Notes: generated by a model from the letters alone, not told the origin. 47,959 bases of DNA from Candidatus Chisholmbacteria bacterium RIFCSPLOWO2_01_FULL_49_14 (GCA_001816915.1 MHCL01000007.1:35746-83704); one strand, 5' to 3'; positions 9,153-18,114 are shown, counted from the first letter of the stretch. Numbers and translations: made by a program.

Positions 9153-9988
9153 ATGTTCAATTGATTAGCGTCATCATCCCTGCCTACAATGAAGAACGGG
9201 ATATCTCCCATTGCCTGGAATCTCTGAAGCTTCAAACCTACCATCCTCTGGAAATTATCGTTGTCGATGACGGATCGACGGATAAATCCCTGAAGATCGC
9301 GAGCAGCTTACGCGGAATTCGCTTGGTGAAGCAGGAACACCTCGGGCCGGCTCAAGCGCGAAACAAAGGGGTAAAAAAAGCAAAGGGAGAAATCCTGGCT
9401 TTCGTCGACGCGGACATGACGTTTGAAAAACATTTCATCGATAAACTGACAAAACCCATTCGGGAAGGAAAAAGCATCGGAACCTTCAGCAAAGAGGAGT
9501 ATGTTGCCAACAATAATGAGCGCTGGGCACGTTTATGGTCTTTAAACCGCGGCTTTCGGGAGGGGAGAATGCACCCGACAAGCCAAAGCGATCGACAGAA
9601 AGTCTTTCGTGCCATCCTCAAAAAAGATTTTGATTCTGTCGGAGGATTCACCCCGGGAGTCGGGTATACGGACGATTGGACACTGTCTCAAAAGCTGGGG
9701 GAACAAGCCGTGGCCGCCGAGGCGGCAGTGTTTTTCCATAGAAATCCGCAGACACTTTCCGAAGTCTTTGCGCAGTCAAGATGGATGGCACAGCGTCCGT
9801 ATAAGCTGGGTATCATTGGGATGCTTTTGGCGCTGTTGCGCGTTTCTTTTCCGATATCCCTGATGGTGGGAGTTGCGAAAGCGATCCGCTATCGCACTCC
9901 CGCCTTCGTGCCGTTCCGTCTGCTCACGGACTGGGGGCAAACGGTCGGCATTTCACGCCTGCTTATGCTGCGGCGCAGAGTAAAATGA
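9149..9988 (+). CDS. GT2-family glycosyltransferase
   Basis: A 279-residue GT-A enzyme: SVIIPAYNEE (7-16), VVDDGSTD (38-45), the DAD metal site at 87-89 and a later DDW motif near residue 175. The C-terminus has one or two hydrophobic helices. The ATG at 9149 overlaps the upstream stop (ATGA) and begins the family's conserved N-terminus; an upstream extension to 9065 lies wholly in the previous gene. It could add a sugar to a lipid-linked intermediate, or make the polyprenyl-phosphate sugar that GT-C enzymes use; the sequence does not decide between these. Confidence 0.85.
   Translation: MNVQLISVIIPAYNEERDISHCLESLKLQTYHPLEIIVVDDGSTDKSLKIASSLRGIRLVKQEHLGPAQARNKGVKKAKGEILAFVDADMTFEKHFIDKLTKPIREGKSIGTFSKEEYVANNNERWARLWSLNRGFREGRMHPTSQSDRQKVFRAILKKDFDSVGGFTPGVGYTDDWTLSQKLGEQAVAAEAAVFFHRNPQTLSEVFAQSRWMAQRPYKLGIIGMLLALLRVSFPISLMVGVAKAIRYRTPAFVPFRLLTDWGQTVGISRLLMLRRRVK
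9981..9986 (+). promoter_or_regulatory. Possible -10 box (TAAAAT), leaderless-type spacing
   Basis: TAAAAT ends 6 bases before the ATG at 9993, the same gap as at 13809-13814 and 34352-34357. It overlaps the last codons of the upstream gene. No Shine-Dalgarno sequence precedes the ATG. Confidence 0.3.
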
Positions 9989-9992
9989 TTGT

Positions 9993-11396
9993 ATGAATTT
10001 TTCACAAAAAAAAGCGGTGATTCTCTTGGGAGGCATAGTGGCGCTGGCGCTGGTCCTGAGACTTCTTACAATAAACCAATCATTTTGGCTTGACGAAGCG
10101 ATCAATGTCGTCGCAGCCAGGGATTTAACATTCAAAACACTTCTGACCCAATATATGATCGGCGACTTTCACCCTCCGCTTTACCATCTGCTGCTCTGGT
10201 CGTGGTTCCGTTTGCTGCCGGTAAACGAAATCACTGCCAGGCTCCCATCCGTCGCATTCGGGCTGGGGACATTAGTCCTCGCGTGGATGACAGCCGAAAG
10301 TCTGCGGGAGAAAAATGATCGGTCCCACACGGCAGCAACCATTGCGGCGATGCTGCTTGCGACATCCGGACTGCACATCTACTATTCACAGGAAGCGCGC
10401 ATGTATGCTCAAGCGGCATTCTTTACTACCCTGACGCTCTTTGCCTTCGTCAAACTCAAAGAAAGGAGAAGTAAAAGGCGAATACTTCTCTATCTTGGAT
10501 CGCTGGTGCTCTTGCTCCTGACTGACTATCAGCCATGGCTTTTGCTGCCTCTCCTGTTGGTTCACTTTCCCGGTCTTACCAGCATCGGAATCCTCGCAAC
10601 CGTACCCTGGTGGCCGGTGCTGGTCAAACAAATAGAAAATGGCATTGCGACTGCCAAAGACTATCCGGCATGGGGATCGCTGGTCGGCGGCTTGGATCTT
10701 AAGGCAGTCCTGCTCGTACCGGTAAAAATTTTCGTCGGCAGAGTCTCTATCGATAATAACCTGGTTTTCGCCGCAGCTCTGCTCCTGCCTGCCGCAGTCT
10801 CGGTAATCCTGGTTATCAAGTACTTGCAGACTCGTCAATTGAGAAAAGCGGACCTCGTTGGTTGGATCGTCTTACCCTTATTTCTGGGGGCGGTCGTTTC
10901 ACTCAAAGTGCCGATTTTTGCCTATTTCCGCTTTCTCTTTATCTTGCCGGTCTGGTATCTGGTAGTGAGCCTCTCAAGCCTCAATCTCAAGCGAATGGCG
11001 GGAATCGCGGTTGTATCCATCCTCCTGGCAACCAACCTCATCGGCTCGTTTTTCTATCTTACGATGCCAAAGTTTCAGCGCGAGAACTGGCGGGAGGCGG
11101 TTGCCTACATGAAAGGTTCCCAACCAGACCGGACGCTGGTCATCATTCCCAATTTGGCACAAGCCGCTGCCTTGAACTATTACAGCGCCGGTGGCTTGCG
11201 CATTGAGGATCGGGTTTCTGTCAAACTCACCGGTGATGAGAGGCAGATTTTTCTGATCCGCTATGTCGCGGAAATCTTTGACCCCGAGAATGAATTGGTT
11301 GAAACGCTTGAGAATGCCGGATACCGGAAAGTGAGAGAATTGACTTTTGACGGTAGCATTGTGATTTGGCAGTATGAACAAGGAGGTCAAGGATGA
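9993..11396 (+). CDS. GT39-like membrane glycosyltransferase
   Basis: A 467-residue polytopic protein. The first loop holds FWLDEAINV (about 31-39) with the acidic pair expected for a GT-C catalytic base, and DFHPPLYHLLLW (about 54-65), the HPP motif that is common in GT39 and related mannosyltransferases. About ten helices follow and a soluble C-terminal part of about 90 residues. The donor is presumably a polyprenyl-phosphate sugar. The start has no ribosome-binding site but a -10-like TAAAAT lies 6 bases upstream. Its stop overlaps the next gene's start. Confidence 0.78.
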   Translation: MNFSQKKAVILLGGIVALALVLRLLTINQSFWLDEAINVVAARDLTFKTLLTQYMIGDFHPPLYHLLLWSWFRLLPVNEITARLPSVAFGLGTLVLAWMTAESLREKNDRSHTAATIAAMLLATSGLHIYYSQEARMYAQAAFFTTLTLFAFVKLKERRSKRRILLYLGSLVLLLLTDYQPWLLLPLLLVHFPGLTSIGILATVPWWPVLVKQIENGIATAKDYPAWGSLVGGLDLKAVLLVPVKIFVGRVSIDNNLVFAAALLLPAAVSVILVIKYLQTRQLRKADLVGWIVLPLFLGAVVSLKVPIFAYFRFLFILPVWYLVVSLSSLNLKRMAGIAVVSILLATNLIGSFFYLTMPKFQRENWREAVAYMKGSQPDRTLVIIPNLAQAAALNYYSAGGLRIEDRVSVKLTGDERQIFLIRYVAEIFDPENELVETLENAGYRKVRELTFDGSIVIWQYEQGGQG

Positions 11397-12481
11397 AAAT
11401 CGCCGTCGATGTGACCGGCAGTCTCTATACCGGAACCGGAGTTGCCAACTATTACCATCATTTAGTACCCCAACTGCGCTCCCTTGAATCCGACAATCAA
11501 TTTCTTTTTTTCGGGTACTCACTACGCCGCCGAGCCGAATTAACCTTAGCAGACAGAACCTTCCCGCTGCCTCCCAGCCTCATGGATATTGTCTGGAACA
11601 GACTCCATGTCTTTCCGGTTGAGCGCCTGATCGGTGACTGCGACCTTCTCCACACCTGGGATTACATTCAGCCGCCCACACGCAAAGCCAGGATTGTGAC
11701 CACCATCCATGATCTGACGCCGATGCTTTTTTCCAAATACCATCTCCCCAAAACCGTATCCGTCTATAAGGCGGGACTCAAATGGGTGGAACGCGAGGCG
11801 GAAGCGATCATCGTCGACTCGCTGGCAACCAAAGCGGATGTGCTCAGATTGACCAAGATCCCCGAAGACAAAATTCACGTCATCTACCTCGCGGCAGCCG
11901 ACGCCTTCCAAGAGTTCAGGTTAAGACAAGCGAACACCAAAGATGTGAGTATCGAACAGGTAAGAAATAAGTACGGAATCAAAGGCGACTACAGTTTATC
12001 GGTAGGAACCTTGGAACCCCGCAAAAACGTCGAGCGATCGGTACAGGCGTTCAAAATCGCTTCAGCAGACCAGACACTCGTTGTTGCCGGACGTTCCGGT
12101 TGGGGAAGGGACATCAAGCCCACCCCAGGGGTGCTCATGATCGGTTATGTGCCCGATGCGGATTTGCCACCGCTCTACGCCGGCGCCAGCTGCTTCCTCT
12201 ACCCATCGCTGTATGAAGGTTTTGGCTTGCCGGTTCTGGAGGCGATGGCAGTGGGTACGCCCGTTGTGACTTCGGATCGCGGCAGCCTCAAAGAAATTGC
12301 CGGCGACGCGGCGGTAACCGTCAATCCCGAATCAGTGGAAGCCATTGCCTTTGGGATCAACGTGGCGATCAAACGCCGGGATGAGATCTCCCAAAAAGGC
12401 ATCGAGCAGGCGAAAAAATTCTCCTGGGAGCTCACAGCCGCACAAACGCTTGAGGTGTATGAGAAGATAGGCAAGAATTAG
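11393..12481 (+). CDS. GT4-family glycosyltransferase
   Basis: A 362-residue GT-B enzyme starting MKIAVDVTGS with the acceptor-loop motif GTGVANYYHHL. The C-terminal domain carries VGTLEPRKNVERSV (about 202-215) and the E-x7-E signature in YEGFGLPVLEAMAVG (about 275-289). This subgroup includes many mannosyltransferases. A strong ribosome-binding site, AGGAGGTCAAGG, sits directly before the ATG, unlike most genes nearby. It is the last gene of the run that starts at 6032; heptamer array B begins 20 bases after its stop. Confidence 0.9.
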   Translation: MKIAVDVTGSLYTGTGVANYYHHLVPQLRSLESDNQFLFFGYSLRRRAELTLADRTFPLPPSLMDIVWNRLHVFPVERLIGDCDLLHTWDYIQPPTRKARIVTTIHDLTPMLFSKYHLPKTVSVYKAGLKWVEREAEAIIVDSLATKADVLRLTKIPEDKIHVIYLAAADAFQEFRLRQANTKDVSIEQVRNKYGIKGDYSLSVGTLEPRKNVERSVQAFKIASADQTLVVAGRSGWGRDIKPTPGVLMIGYVPDADLPPLYAGASCFLYPSLYEGFGLPVLEAMAVGTPVVTSDRGSLKEIAGDAAVTVNPESVEAIAFGINVAIKRRDEISQKGIEQAKKFSWELTAAQTLEVYEKIGKN

Positions 12482-12501
12482 GGAATAAGGCTGATAAATT
12501 T

Positions 12502-12641
12502 AAAATGAGAAATGAAAAATGAAAAATTACAATGAAAAGTTCAAAATAAATTCATAGTTCATTGTTCGTTGATCCTCAACCACTGAATGAAGATTTAAGT
12601 TTTAAGGTTTAAGATTTAAACATTAAACATTAATCATTATT
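12502..12641 (+). repeat. Degenerate heptamer array B (20 in-phase 7-bp units)
   Basis: Twenty successive 7-bp units (for example AAAATGA at 12502 and 12516, TTCATTG at 12558, CATTAAA at 12621) fill the gap between two convergent genes; 12495-12501 may be one more. The last units reach into the minus-strand gene and encode its final three residues and stop. Stretch 12612-12641 repeats 5971-5993 of array A with exactly one extra heptamer, and TTGATCCTCA (12569-12578) recurs at 6017-6026. The arrays thus share a source and change by whole units. Confidence 0.85.
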
Positions 12642-13769
12642 TGCTGCCGGTGAGTAAGAAAGCCAAGTCTGTATTGCTTGCGTCGCCAGGATGTAGAAGA
12701 GCGGTAAGGCGAGCAGTAGGTAGCGCGGGAATACGACGTGTATCGATTGAAATCCGAGGTAAACCACCAACCATGCGAGAAGAATTTGCTCAGGTACAAG
12801 CGATAGTCTGCGTAGCCTTCTTTGTGTAAATAGCAGGGAAAAGGTCAAAAGAGCACTGACAGGCCAAACCAGCCAGTGTTCTTCGACCGGTTGGATGGGA
12901 GGCGTCGCAAACCAAGTTCTCCACCGTCCCAAGAAGAGAATCCTCCAAATTTCAAACCACGGATATTCAGGAACATAGGATCGGTAGAATCCGGCAATGC
13001 TCAAGTGCAAAGTGACAAAATCCATAACCGGGTGGGAGAAGAAAAAGACAGAGTAGGAAAAAATATAAACACCCAAACCGACCAGCACAACTAGGGAAGC
13101 GGCTTTTTTAAGATGCGGAATTTTCCTGAGGTACAGCACGGCCAGCACAAATAGGAGAAGGATGAGTCCCGTAAACATGACCTTGGAGGCCATGGCGGCT
13201 CCGATAGATATTCCCAGAAAGACAAACGATCTTTGAGTGTATTTTTTCTTCATGAGAACAAGCAGGGCAATCAAGACAAAAAAGAGTTGCGGCAGATCAA
13301 GATTGACCGTCTGACTCTTTTGGACGAATAGTTTGTCAAAGGACAGGAGGAGCAAGGGAAGCAAAGCAAGACGAGAACCAAGACAGATGGCCCGACCGAT
13401 GAGATAGGTGCATACGAGGATGCCGGAAGCGAACAGAAACTGCAGCACAAGAATATTTGCAAACACTGCATACGAAATTCCAAACAGGTATTTAACAAGC
13501 GGAGGGTCTTCAAAGTTTATACGAGATGGATCTTGTCCCTTCAGGTACTCCAACGCGGCGTAGGTGCGCAAGTCCTCGTCGCCCATGTTGCCATAGAACT
13601 CATATCCTTGATTGAGGTTGTACTGCGAATGAAGCCAAGCCTCTTTGAGGGCACCAAAATCTGCGACCTGCTTTGGAGCGCAGAAGAAGACAACCAACAT
13701 CCGGGAAACAATGAGGAGAAGCAGAAGAAAAGAAGAAATTCTTGAGAGCTTCATAGATCTATCGAACAT
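12630..13769 (-). CDS. GT39-like membrane glycosyltransferase, reversed within the glycan locus
   Basis: A 379-residue polytopic protein with a first helix at about 10-32, an acidic loop GDEDLRTYAALEYL (about 62-75) and the motif EDPPLVKYLFG (about 86-96), which matches the DPPL/HPPL lipid-sugar loop of GT39/PMT enzymes. Eight or more helices follow. The ATG at 13769 is favoured because AAAGGTGAT lies 5 bases before it; a second ATG at 13754 has none. The final residues NND and the stop codon lie inside heptamer array B, so the array may have replaced or extended the original 3' end. It is transcribed against its neighbours and shares a 51-base divergent gap with 13821. Confidence 0.75.
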   Translation of the reverse strand: MFDRSMKLSRISSFLLLLLIVSRMLVVFFCAPKQVADFGALKEAWLHSQYNLNQGYEFYGNMGDEDLRTYAALEYLKGQDPSRINFEDPPLVKYLFGISYAVFANILVLQFLFASGILVCTYLIGRAICLGSRLALLPLLLLSFDKLFVQKSQTVNLDLPQLFFVLIALLVLMKKKYTQRSFVFLGISIGAAMASKVMFTGLILLLFVLAVLYLRKIPHLKKAASLVVLVGLGVYIFSYSVFFFSHPVMDFVTLHLSIAGFYRSYVPEYPWFEIWRILFLGRWRTWFATPPIQPVEEHWLVWPVSALLTFSLLFTQRRLRRLSLVPEQILLAWLVVYLGFQSIHVVFPRYLLLALPLFYILATQAIQTWLSYSPAANND

Positions 13770-13808
13770 AGGGTATCACCTTTTCGCATTTCAAACAGGA
13801 GTAATTGA

Positions 13809-13814
13809 TATACT
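13809..13814 (+). promoter_or_regulatory. Possible -10 box (TATACT), leaderless-type spacing
   Basis: TATACT ends 6 bases before the ATG at 13821, in a 51-base gap between divergent genes where a promoter is expected. A weak Shine-Dalgarno-like AGGAG (13797-13801) lies on the upstream side of the box, so it would not be in the transcript. A transcript from this box would be leaderless or nearly so. Confidence 0.45.
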
Positions 13815-13820
13815 TACTGC

Positions 13821-14933
13821 ATGAGGATTGGAATAGATGGGAATGAAGCCAACATCAAACTGCGCGTGGGGAGCAATGTCTATGCGTTTGAACTTCTGCG
13901 CGCCCTGCAAAAAATAAGCTCAAAGCATCAGGTGACGGTCTATTTAAAGGCGGATCCGCAGTCCGATATGCCACCGGCCAGCCAGACTTGGCGATACAAG
14001 GTGATTACACCGACGGGATTATGGACGCGCTGGCGCCTGCCGCTTGAATTGTATAGTGCTCGGCCGCGCGAGAACGTATTTTTCACACCCGGACACTATG
14101 CTCCGAAATTTTGTCCTATGCCGTTGGCGGTCTCAATCATGGACCTCTCTTTTCTCCATTATCCGGATATGTTTCGCGCAAAAGACCGCTACACACTGAC
14201 GCGCTGGACCAAAGATTCAATAAAGAGGGCCAATCATATTTTCACAATCTCTCAATTCAGCAAAGATGATATAATCAAAAATTATCAGATACCAGAGAAA
14301 TATATCAGCGTAACCTATCCGGGTTGGAGCCGTGAAACGTTTGAGCGGCAGATAACAAAGGGACAGATTCGCAGGGTAAAACACATCTATAATATTCAAG
14401 GAGACTACATTCTTTATCTGGGGACGCTGCAACCGCGAAAAAACTTGGTCAGATTGATCAGTGCCTTTGCGAAGCTCAACAGAAAAGATCTCGGCCTTGT
14501 CATTGCCGGGAAAAAAGGTTGGCAGTACGCGAAGATCCTGGAAGAGGGTAAGCGACTTGGAATTGAAACGAGAGTCAGGTTCATCGGTTTTCTTGAAGAA
14601 GAGGACAAGCCGGCCATCATGAGCGGTGCCAAAGCCCTGATGAATGTGAGCCTTTATGAAGGATTCGGCATGCCCGTGCTTGAGGCCATGGCATTGGGTG
14701 TGCCGACAGTCATCTCGCAGGCAAGCAGCCTCAAGGAATTGGCAAAAGGTATTGGGATCACCGTTGACCCCACTGACGTGAAAAGTATTTCAGGAGGTAT
14801 ATCCAGAGTACTTCAATATACTGAAGACCAGAGAAATGAGATTGCCGTGAAAAGTAAAAGCAGAGCCCAGAAATTCAGCTGGGAGCTCGCGGCAGCCAAG
14901 ACCTTGGAGGTTCTCAATGACATCGCCGTTTAA
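13821..14933 (+). CDS. GT4-family glycosyltransferase
   Basis: A 370-residue GT-B enzyme starting MRIGIDGNEAN, with the acceptor loop GSNVYAFELLRAL. The C-terminal half holds LGTLQPRKNLVRLI (about 198-211) and YEGFGMPVLEAMALG (about 281-295) with the E-x7-E signature. It is close in layout to the GT4 enzymes at 11393 and 21686, suggesting duplication within the locus. It is the first gene after a divergent promoter region; the next gene overlaps its end by 17 bases. Mannose is the most common substrate of this subgroup, but this is not shown here. Confidence 0.9.
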   Translation: MRIGIDGNEANIKLRVGSNVYAFELLRALQKISSKHQVTVYLKADPQSDMPPASQTWRYKVITPTGLWTRWRLPLELYSARPRENVFFTPGHYAPKFCPMPLAVSIMDLSFLHYPDMFRAKDRYTLTRWTKDSIKRANHIFTISQFSKDDIIKNYQIPEKYISVTYPGWSRETFERQITKGQIRRVKHIYNIQGDYILYLGTLQPRKNLVRLISAFAKLNRKDLGLVIAGKKGWQYAKILEEGKRLGIETRVRFIGFLEEEDKPAIMSGAKALMNVSLYEGFGMPVLEAMALGVPTVISQASSLKELAKGIGITVDPTDVKSISGGISRVLQYTEDQRNEIAVKSKSRAQKFSWELAAAKTLEVLNDIAV

Positions 14934-15522
14934 AGACAGAATGGGTAGGCAGTTATCCTGGGCGGTAGCCTCAGGAAAATTCATTTTCCGCATTCGGTCA
15001 TATTTCTTGGAGTTTGTAACCGCCATGATCTGGTGGTTCAGTTTCGTTCCCAGCCATACCCTGCGTAAGGTTTTTCTCAAGGCTGTCGGAGTAAAAATCG
15101 GCAGGCGATCCTACCTGCATTCCGGACTGCGGATTTATGATCCCAAGGGAATCAGCATTGGGGAGGGGACAATCATCGGTTATGACGCGACGCTTGATGG
15201 GAGAGACAGACTTGAAATTGGAGATCACTCAGAAATCGCGTCGCAGGTCATGATCTACAACGGAAGCCGGGATATCCATTCGGAAGACTTTCGGATGGTT
15301 TTGAAACCGGTGAGGATCGGAAATTATGTGTTCATCGGGCCGAGAACCATCATTCTTCCGGGTGTCACCGTCGGCGACGGAGCGGTGGTCGCGGCGGGGG
15401 CTGTGGTCACCAAAGATGTTCCTGCAAAAATGCTGGTTGGGGGAGTGCCGGCAACGGTAATCCGGGAACGAATTATCAAAGAATTGAAGTATAGGCTGGG
15501 CAGGGCAAGGCTGTTCCAATGA
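14917..15522 (+). CDS. Hexapeptide-repeat acyltransferase (WcaF/NodL-like)
   Basis: A 201-residue protein with one amphipathic or membrane-associated segment (about 24-48) and then left-handed beta-helix hexapeptides from about residue 60 (for example IGEGTIIGYDA, IGNYVFIGPRTIILPGVTVGDGAVVAAGAVVTKDV in two stretches). The end matches the VPAKMLVGGVPATVI closing motif of sugar O-acetyltransferases. The predicted role is acetylation of a glycan or lipid-linked sugar. GGAGG 6 bases before the ATG supports this start although it overlaps the previous gene. Array C starts 19 bases after the stop. Confidence 0.82.
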   Translation: MTSPFKDRMGRQLSWAVASGKFIFRIRSYFLEFVTAMIWWFSFVPSHTLRKVFLKAVGVKIGRRSYLHSGLRIYDPKGISIGEGTIIGYDATLDGRDRLEIGDHSEIASQVMIYNGSRDIHSEDFRMVLKPVRIGNYVFIGPRTIILPGVTVGDGAVVAAGAVVTKDVPAKMLVGGVPATVIRERIIKELKYRLGRARLFQ

Positions 15523-15541
15523 CATACACGAGTGAAAAATT

Positions 15542-15660
15542 TAAAGTTTAAAGTTCAAAATTACAATTCAAAATTAAAAATATTCTTTCTAACTTTGAAC
15601 TTGAAACTGCAACTTTTAACTTTTCATTTTACACTTTAAACTTTTATCCCTAAACCCTAT
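15542..15660 (+). repeat. Degenerate heptamer array C (17 in-phase 7-bp units)
   Basis: Seventeen 7-bp units without a phase break, then 5 bases and the ATG at 15666. Units change along the array from TAAAGTT (15542, 15549) through AACTTGA (15598) to ACTTTTA (15612, 15640) and ACCCTAT (15654). The first part is roughly complementary to the second, so the array could fold on itself. The word CTAAACCCTA (15650-15659) recurs in array D at 42547-42556. Confidence 0.85.
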
Positions 15661-15665
15661 TCCTA

Positions 15666-16553
15666 ATGCTGCTTTCAACGATCATCGTCAGCTTCAATAC
15701 CAAAGATCTCCTCAAAAAAACAATCGATTCCATTCCGAAAAAAGCAGACTGGGAAATCATTGTGGTTGACAACGCCTCAAGAGATGGTTCTCCGGAAATG
15801 GTCTCAAGCGAATATCCGAGCGTCAGGCTCATCAAAAATAAAGAAAATGTGGGCTTTGCCAAAGCCAATAATCAGGGTATAAAGATGAGTTCCGGAAGAT
15901 ATACTCTCCTCTTGAATTCGGACACCATTGTGAAAGCAAAGGCGCTGGAGATTCTCGTGAAATTCATGGATGAAAATACCGATGTCGGCATCGCCAGCGG
16001 CCAGCTCTTAAACCCCGACGGCACCATTCAACCTCAGGGTGGTTATCTTCCCAGACTCACAAATATAACTTTCTGGATGCTGTTTATCGATGATATTCCG
16101 CTAGTTGGAAAATATCTCTGGCCATACCACATCAACGATCGTGCGTTTTACACAAAAACAAGAAAAATCGGCTGGGTCGGAGGCACGGCGATGATGGTGA
16201 GACGCAAGGTTGTTGAGGCAATCGGGGATCTCGATGAAGAAATCTTCATGTACGCGGAGGATGTCGAATATTGCCTGCGTGTCAAAAAAGCGGGATGGAG
16301 GATATCCATAGCGCCGGACGCAGAGATTATCCATTACGGTCAGCAAAGCAGCGGAGGAACGCCGAAGACGGCATGGCTCGGGGAATTCAGTGGCCTCAAG
16401 TACATCTTTAAAAAACACAAACCTGCTTGGGAATATCCGCTAGTTAGGGTGCTGTTAAAAACGGGAGCAATTTTGAGGATGTTCGTCTTTGGTATACTTC
16501 TTGGCAGACGCGCAGCTTATGAAGCATATAAAGAAGCTTTTTCAGTGGCTTGA
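15666..16553 (+). CDS. GT2-family glycosyltransferase (rhamnosyltransferase-like)
   Basis: A 295-residue GT-A enzyme: STIIVSFNTKD (4-14), VVDNASRDGS (33-42), NVGFAKANNQG (61-71), the NSDT metal site at 84-87 and the late EDVEYCLRVKKAGW motif (about 198-211). This pattern is that of the WbbL-like rhamnosyltransferase group. It would act on a lipid-linked glycan in the cytoplasm. A hydrophobic stretch near the C-terminus (about 268-281) may dock it on the membrane. The start is placed directly after array C; no ribosome-binding site is present. The next gene begins within its last 35 bases. Confidence 0.88.
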   Translation: MLLSTIIVSFNTKDLLKKTIDSIPKKADWEIIVVDNASRDGSPEMVSSEYPSVRLIKNKENVGFAKANNQGIKMSSGRYTLLLNSDTIVKAKALEILVKFMDENTDVGIASGQLLNPDGTIQPQGGYLPRLTNITFWMLFIDDIPLVGKYLWPYHINDRAFYTKTRKIGWVGGTAMMVRRKVVEAIGDLDEEIFMYAEDVEYCLRVKKAGWRISIAPDAEIIHYGQQSSGGTPKTAWLGEFSGLKYIFKKHKPAWEYPLVRVLLKTGAILRMFVFGILLGRRAAYEAYKEAFSVA

Positions 16554-18114
16554 TCGACACCTGCTTGAACTACTTTCGGGATTTCTACTGGTATTGATTC
16601 CCCTGTATCCAAAGTGGCCGCTTGCAGATGTTCTTCCCGGCTACATCGTTCGCTTGAGGCTCGACGATGTTCTGGTATTGCTGGTCTATATCGTTTGGGG
16701 CATTCAGCTCGTGCGCAAGAAAGTCAACTTGAGGGAGAACCCCTTGACCGGACCGATTCTCATCTATTTGGGAATTGGCCTTTTGTCCTCGCTCTCAGCT
16801 CTCTTTGTGACCCATACCGTGCCCTTGCAAAGAATCCACGTGGCAAAGCTCTTTCTCCATTGGGGGAGAAGAATAGAATACATGTCGCTTGCCTTTGTCT
16901 TTTTCTCCGCTTTCAGGACACCCAGGCAGTTGAGAAGATTGGTGAGCCTGTTGGGGTTGGTGGTGATCGCCTCGACGATCTATGGCTTGGGCCAAAAGTA
17001 TCTGCAGTGGCCAGTCTATTCAACTATGAACCGGGAATTCGCCAAGGGTTGGCGACTGGTCCTCACCGAACATGCCAGGGTGCCGTCAACTTTTGCCGGC
17101 CATTATGATTTCGCGGCCTTCAATGTACTGGCGCTGGCTTTGCTATCAGCGCTCATGTTCTATGCCGGGAAGGGTAAGGTATCAAAAAGAGTGATCATTG
17201 TCTTTGTCGCGGCATTCGTATCCCTGCTCCTCACGGCTTCCCGGACTTCGTTCATCGCCTATTTGGTGGCAGTTTCGGTCGTTATCGTGCTTTTGTCAGT
17301 GCGTTCTGGATGGAAGTGGGGAACCGGTCGGTGGGTAGTGATCATGGCATTGAGCCTCGCGGGGATGTTGAGCTTCGGAGATCTTTCTCAACGCTATGCC
17401 CATTTCTTCAGAATCACCGAACTCAAAGAATATATCACCTATGAAATTCTTAAAAAATCCCCGCCAGATCTCTCTTCGGCCGGGATGACCGGCGACTTGG
17501 CATTGGTCTATACGGAAACCGATCAGCCTCCGATTCCGTTTACTCCCGATATGAATGGACAGCTCCCACCTGATGTGTATGAGAATATTCCGCTCGCTTT
17601 TCCGCAATCAACCATAGCGGGCGAAGCGGAGGCGTCCAGCTTGGCGGGAAAGCCGAGAACCTACTCACCGGCGGCATTTACGTTCGGTCTCTCATCAGCA
17701 ATTCGTTTTGATGCACTCTGGCCGCGCGCGGTTGAAGGGTTCTTAGCAAATCCGCTGCTGGGTTCCGGATATTCGACACTCGTAAAGACACAAACAACCG
17801 AGTTCACGGAGGCGGAATCTACGGATAATGACTACCTGCGCGCTTTGGGTGAGACCGGAGTGCTGGGATTTTTAAGCTTCTACGGAATTTTAGGATATGC
17901 GCTCGCGATGATTTGGAAGAATAAAGATCGCATCAAGAATCAATTCCTGTTTGCGGTGAGCGCGGGAATCGGAGGAGCGATCGTCGGACTCTTGGTAAAT
18001 GGGGCGTATATCGACATCTTTGAAGCCTCAAAAGTGGCTTATCCGTTCTGGGCGATGATGGGTGTATTGTTTGCAATCTTTAAGATGTCTGAGCCGATGA
18101 AGGAAGAAAAATGA
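16519..18114 (+). CDS. O-antigen polymerase/ligase-like membrane protein (Wzy-type)
   Basis: A 531-residue protein with about 11 hydrophobic helices and a large extracytoplasmic loop (about residues 300-395), rich in Pro, Ser and acidic residues, before the last helices. This is the layout of Wzy_C/WaaL-type enzymes that polymerise or transfer lipid-linked repeat units. The loop carries FLANPLLGSGYSTLV (about 412-426), close to the G-x-G-x-x-x motif often seen there. I chose ATG 16519 (MKHIKKLFQWL) over 16489 because the positive N-terminus then leads directly into the first helix; TATACT at 16493-16498 lies 20 bases upstream. Polymerase versus ligase cannot be told by sequence alone. Confidence 0.8.
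   Translation: MKHIKKLFQWLDRHLLELLSGFLLVLIPLYPKWPLADVLPGYIVRLRLDDVLVLLVYIVWGIQLVRKKVNLRENPLTGPILIYLGIGLLSSLSALFVTHTVPLQRIHVAKLFLHWGRRIEYMSLAFVFFSAFRTPRQLRRLVSLLGLVVIASTIYGLGQKYLQWPVYSTMNREFAKGWRLVLTEHARVPSTFAGHYDFAAFNVLALALLSALMFYAGKGKVSKRVIIVFVAAFVSLLLTASRTSFIAYLVAVSVVIVLLSVRSGWKWGTGRWVVIMALSLAGMLSFGDLSQRYAHFFRITELKEYITYEILKKSPPDLSSAGMTGDLALVYTETDQPPIPFTPDMNGQLPPDVYENIPLAFPQSTIAGEAEASSLAGKPRTYSPAAFTFGLSSAIRFDALWPRAVEGFLANPLLGSGYSTLVKTQTTEFTEAESTDNDYLRALGETGVLGFLSFYGILGYALAMIWKNKDRIKNQFLFAVSAGIGGAIVGLLVNGAYIDIFEASKVAYPFWAMMGVLFAIFKMSEPMKEEK

Noticed and set aside
12502-12641. Heptamer arrays as CRISPR arrays
   Set aside because: No long identical repeat with unique spacers, and no cas genes; the period is 7 bases.
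12630-13769. Pseudogene status for the reversed GT39-like gene
   Set aside because: The frame is intact with helices and the DPPL motif; only its last codons come from the array.
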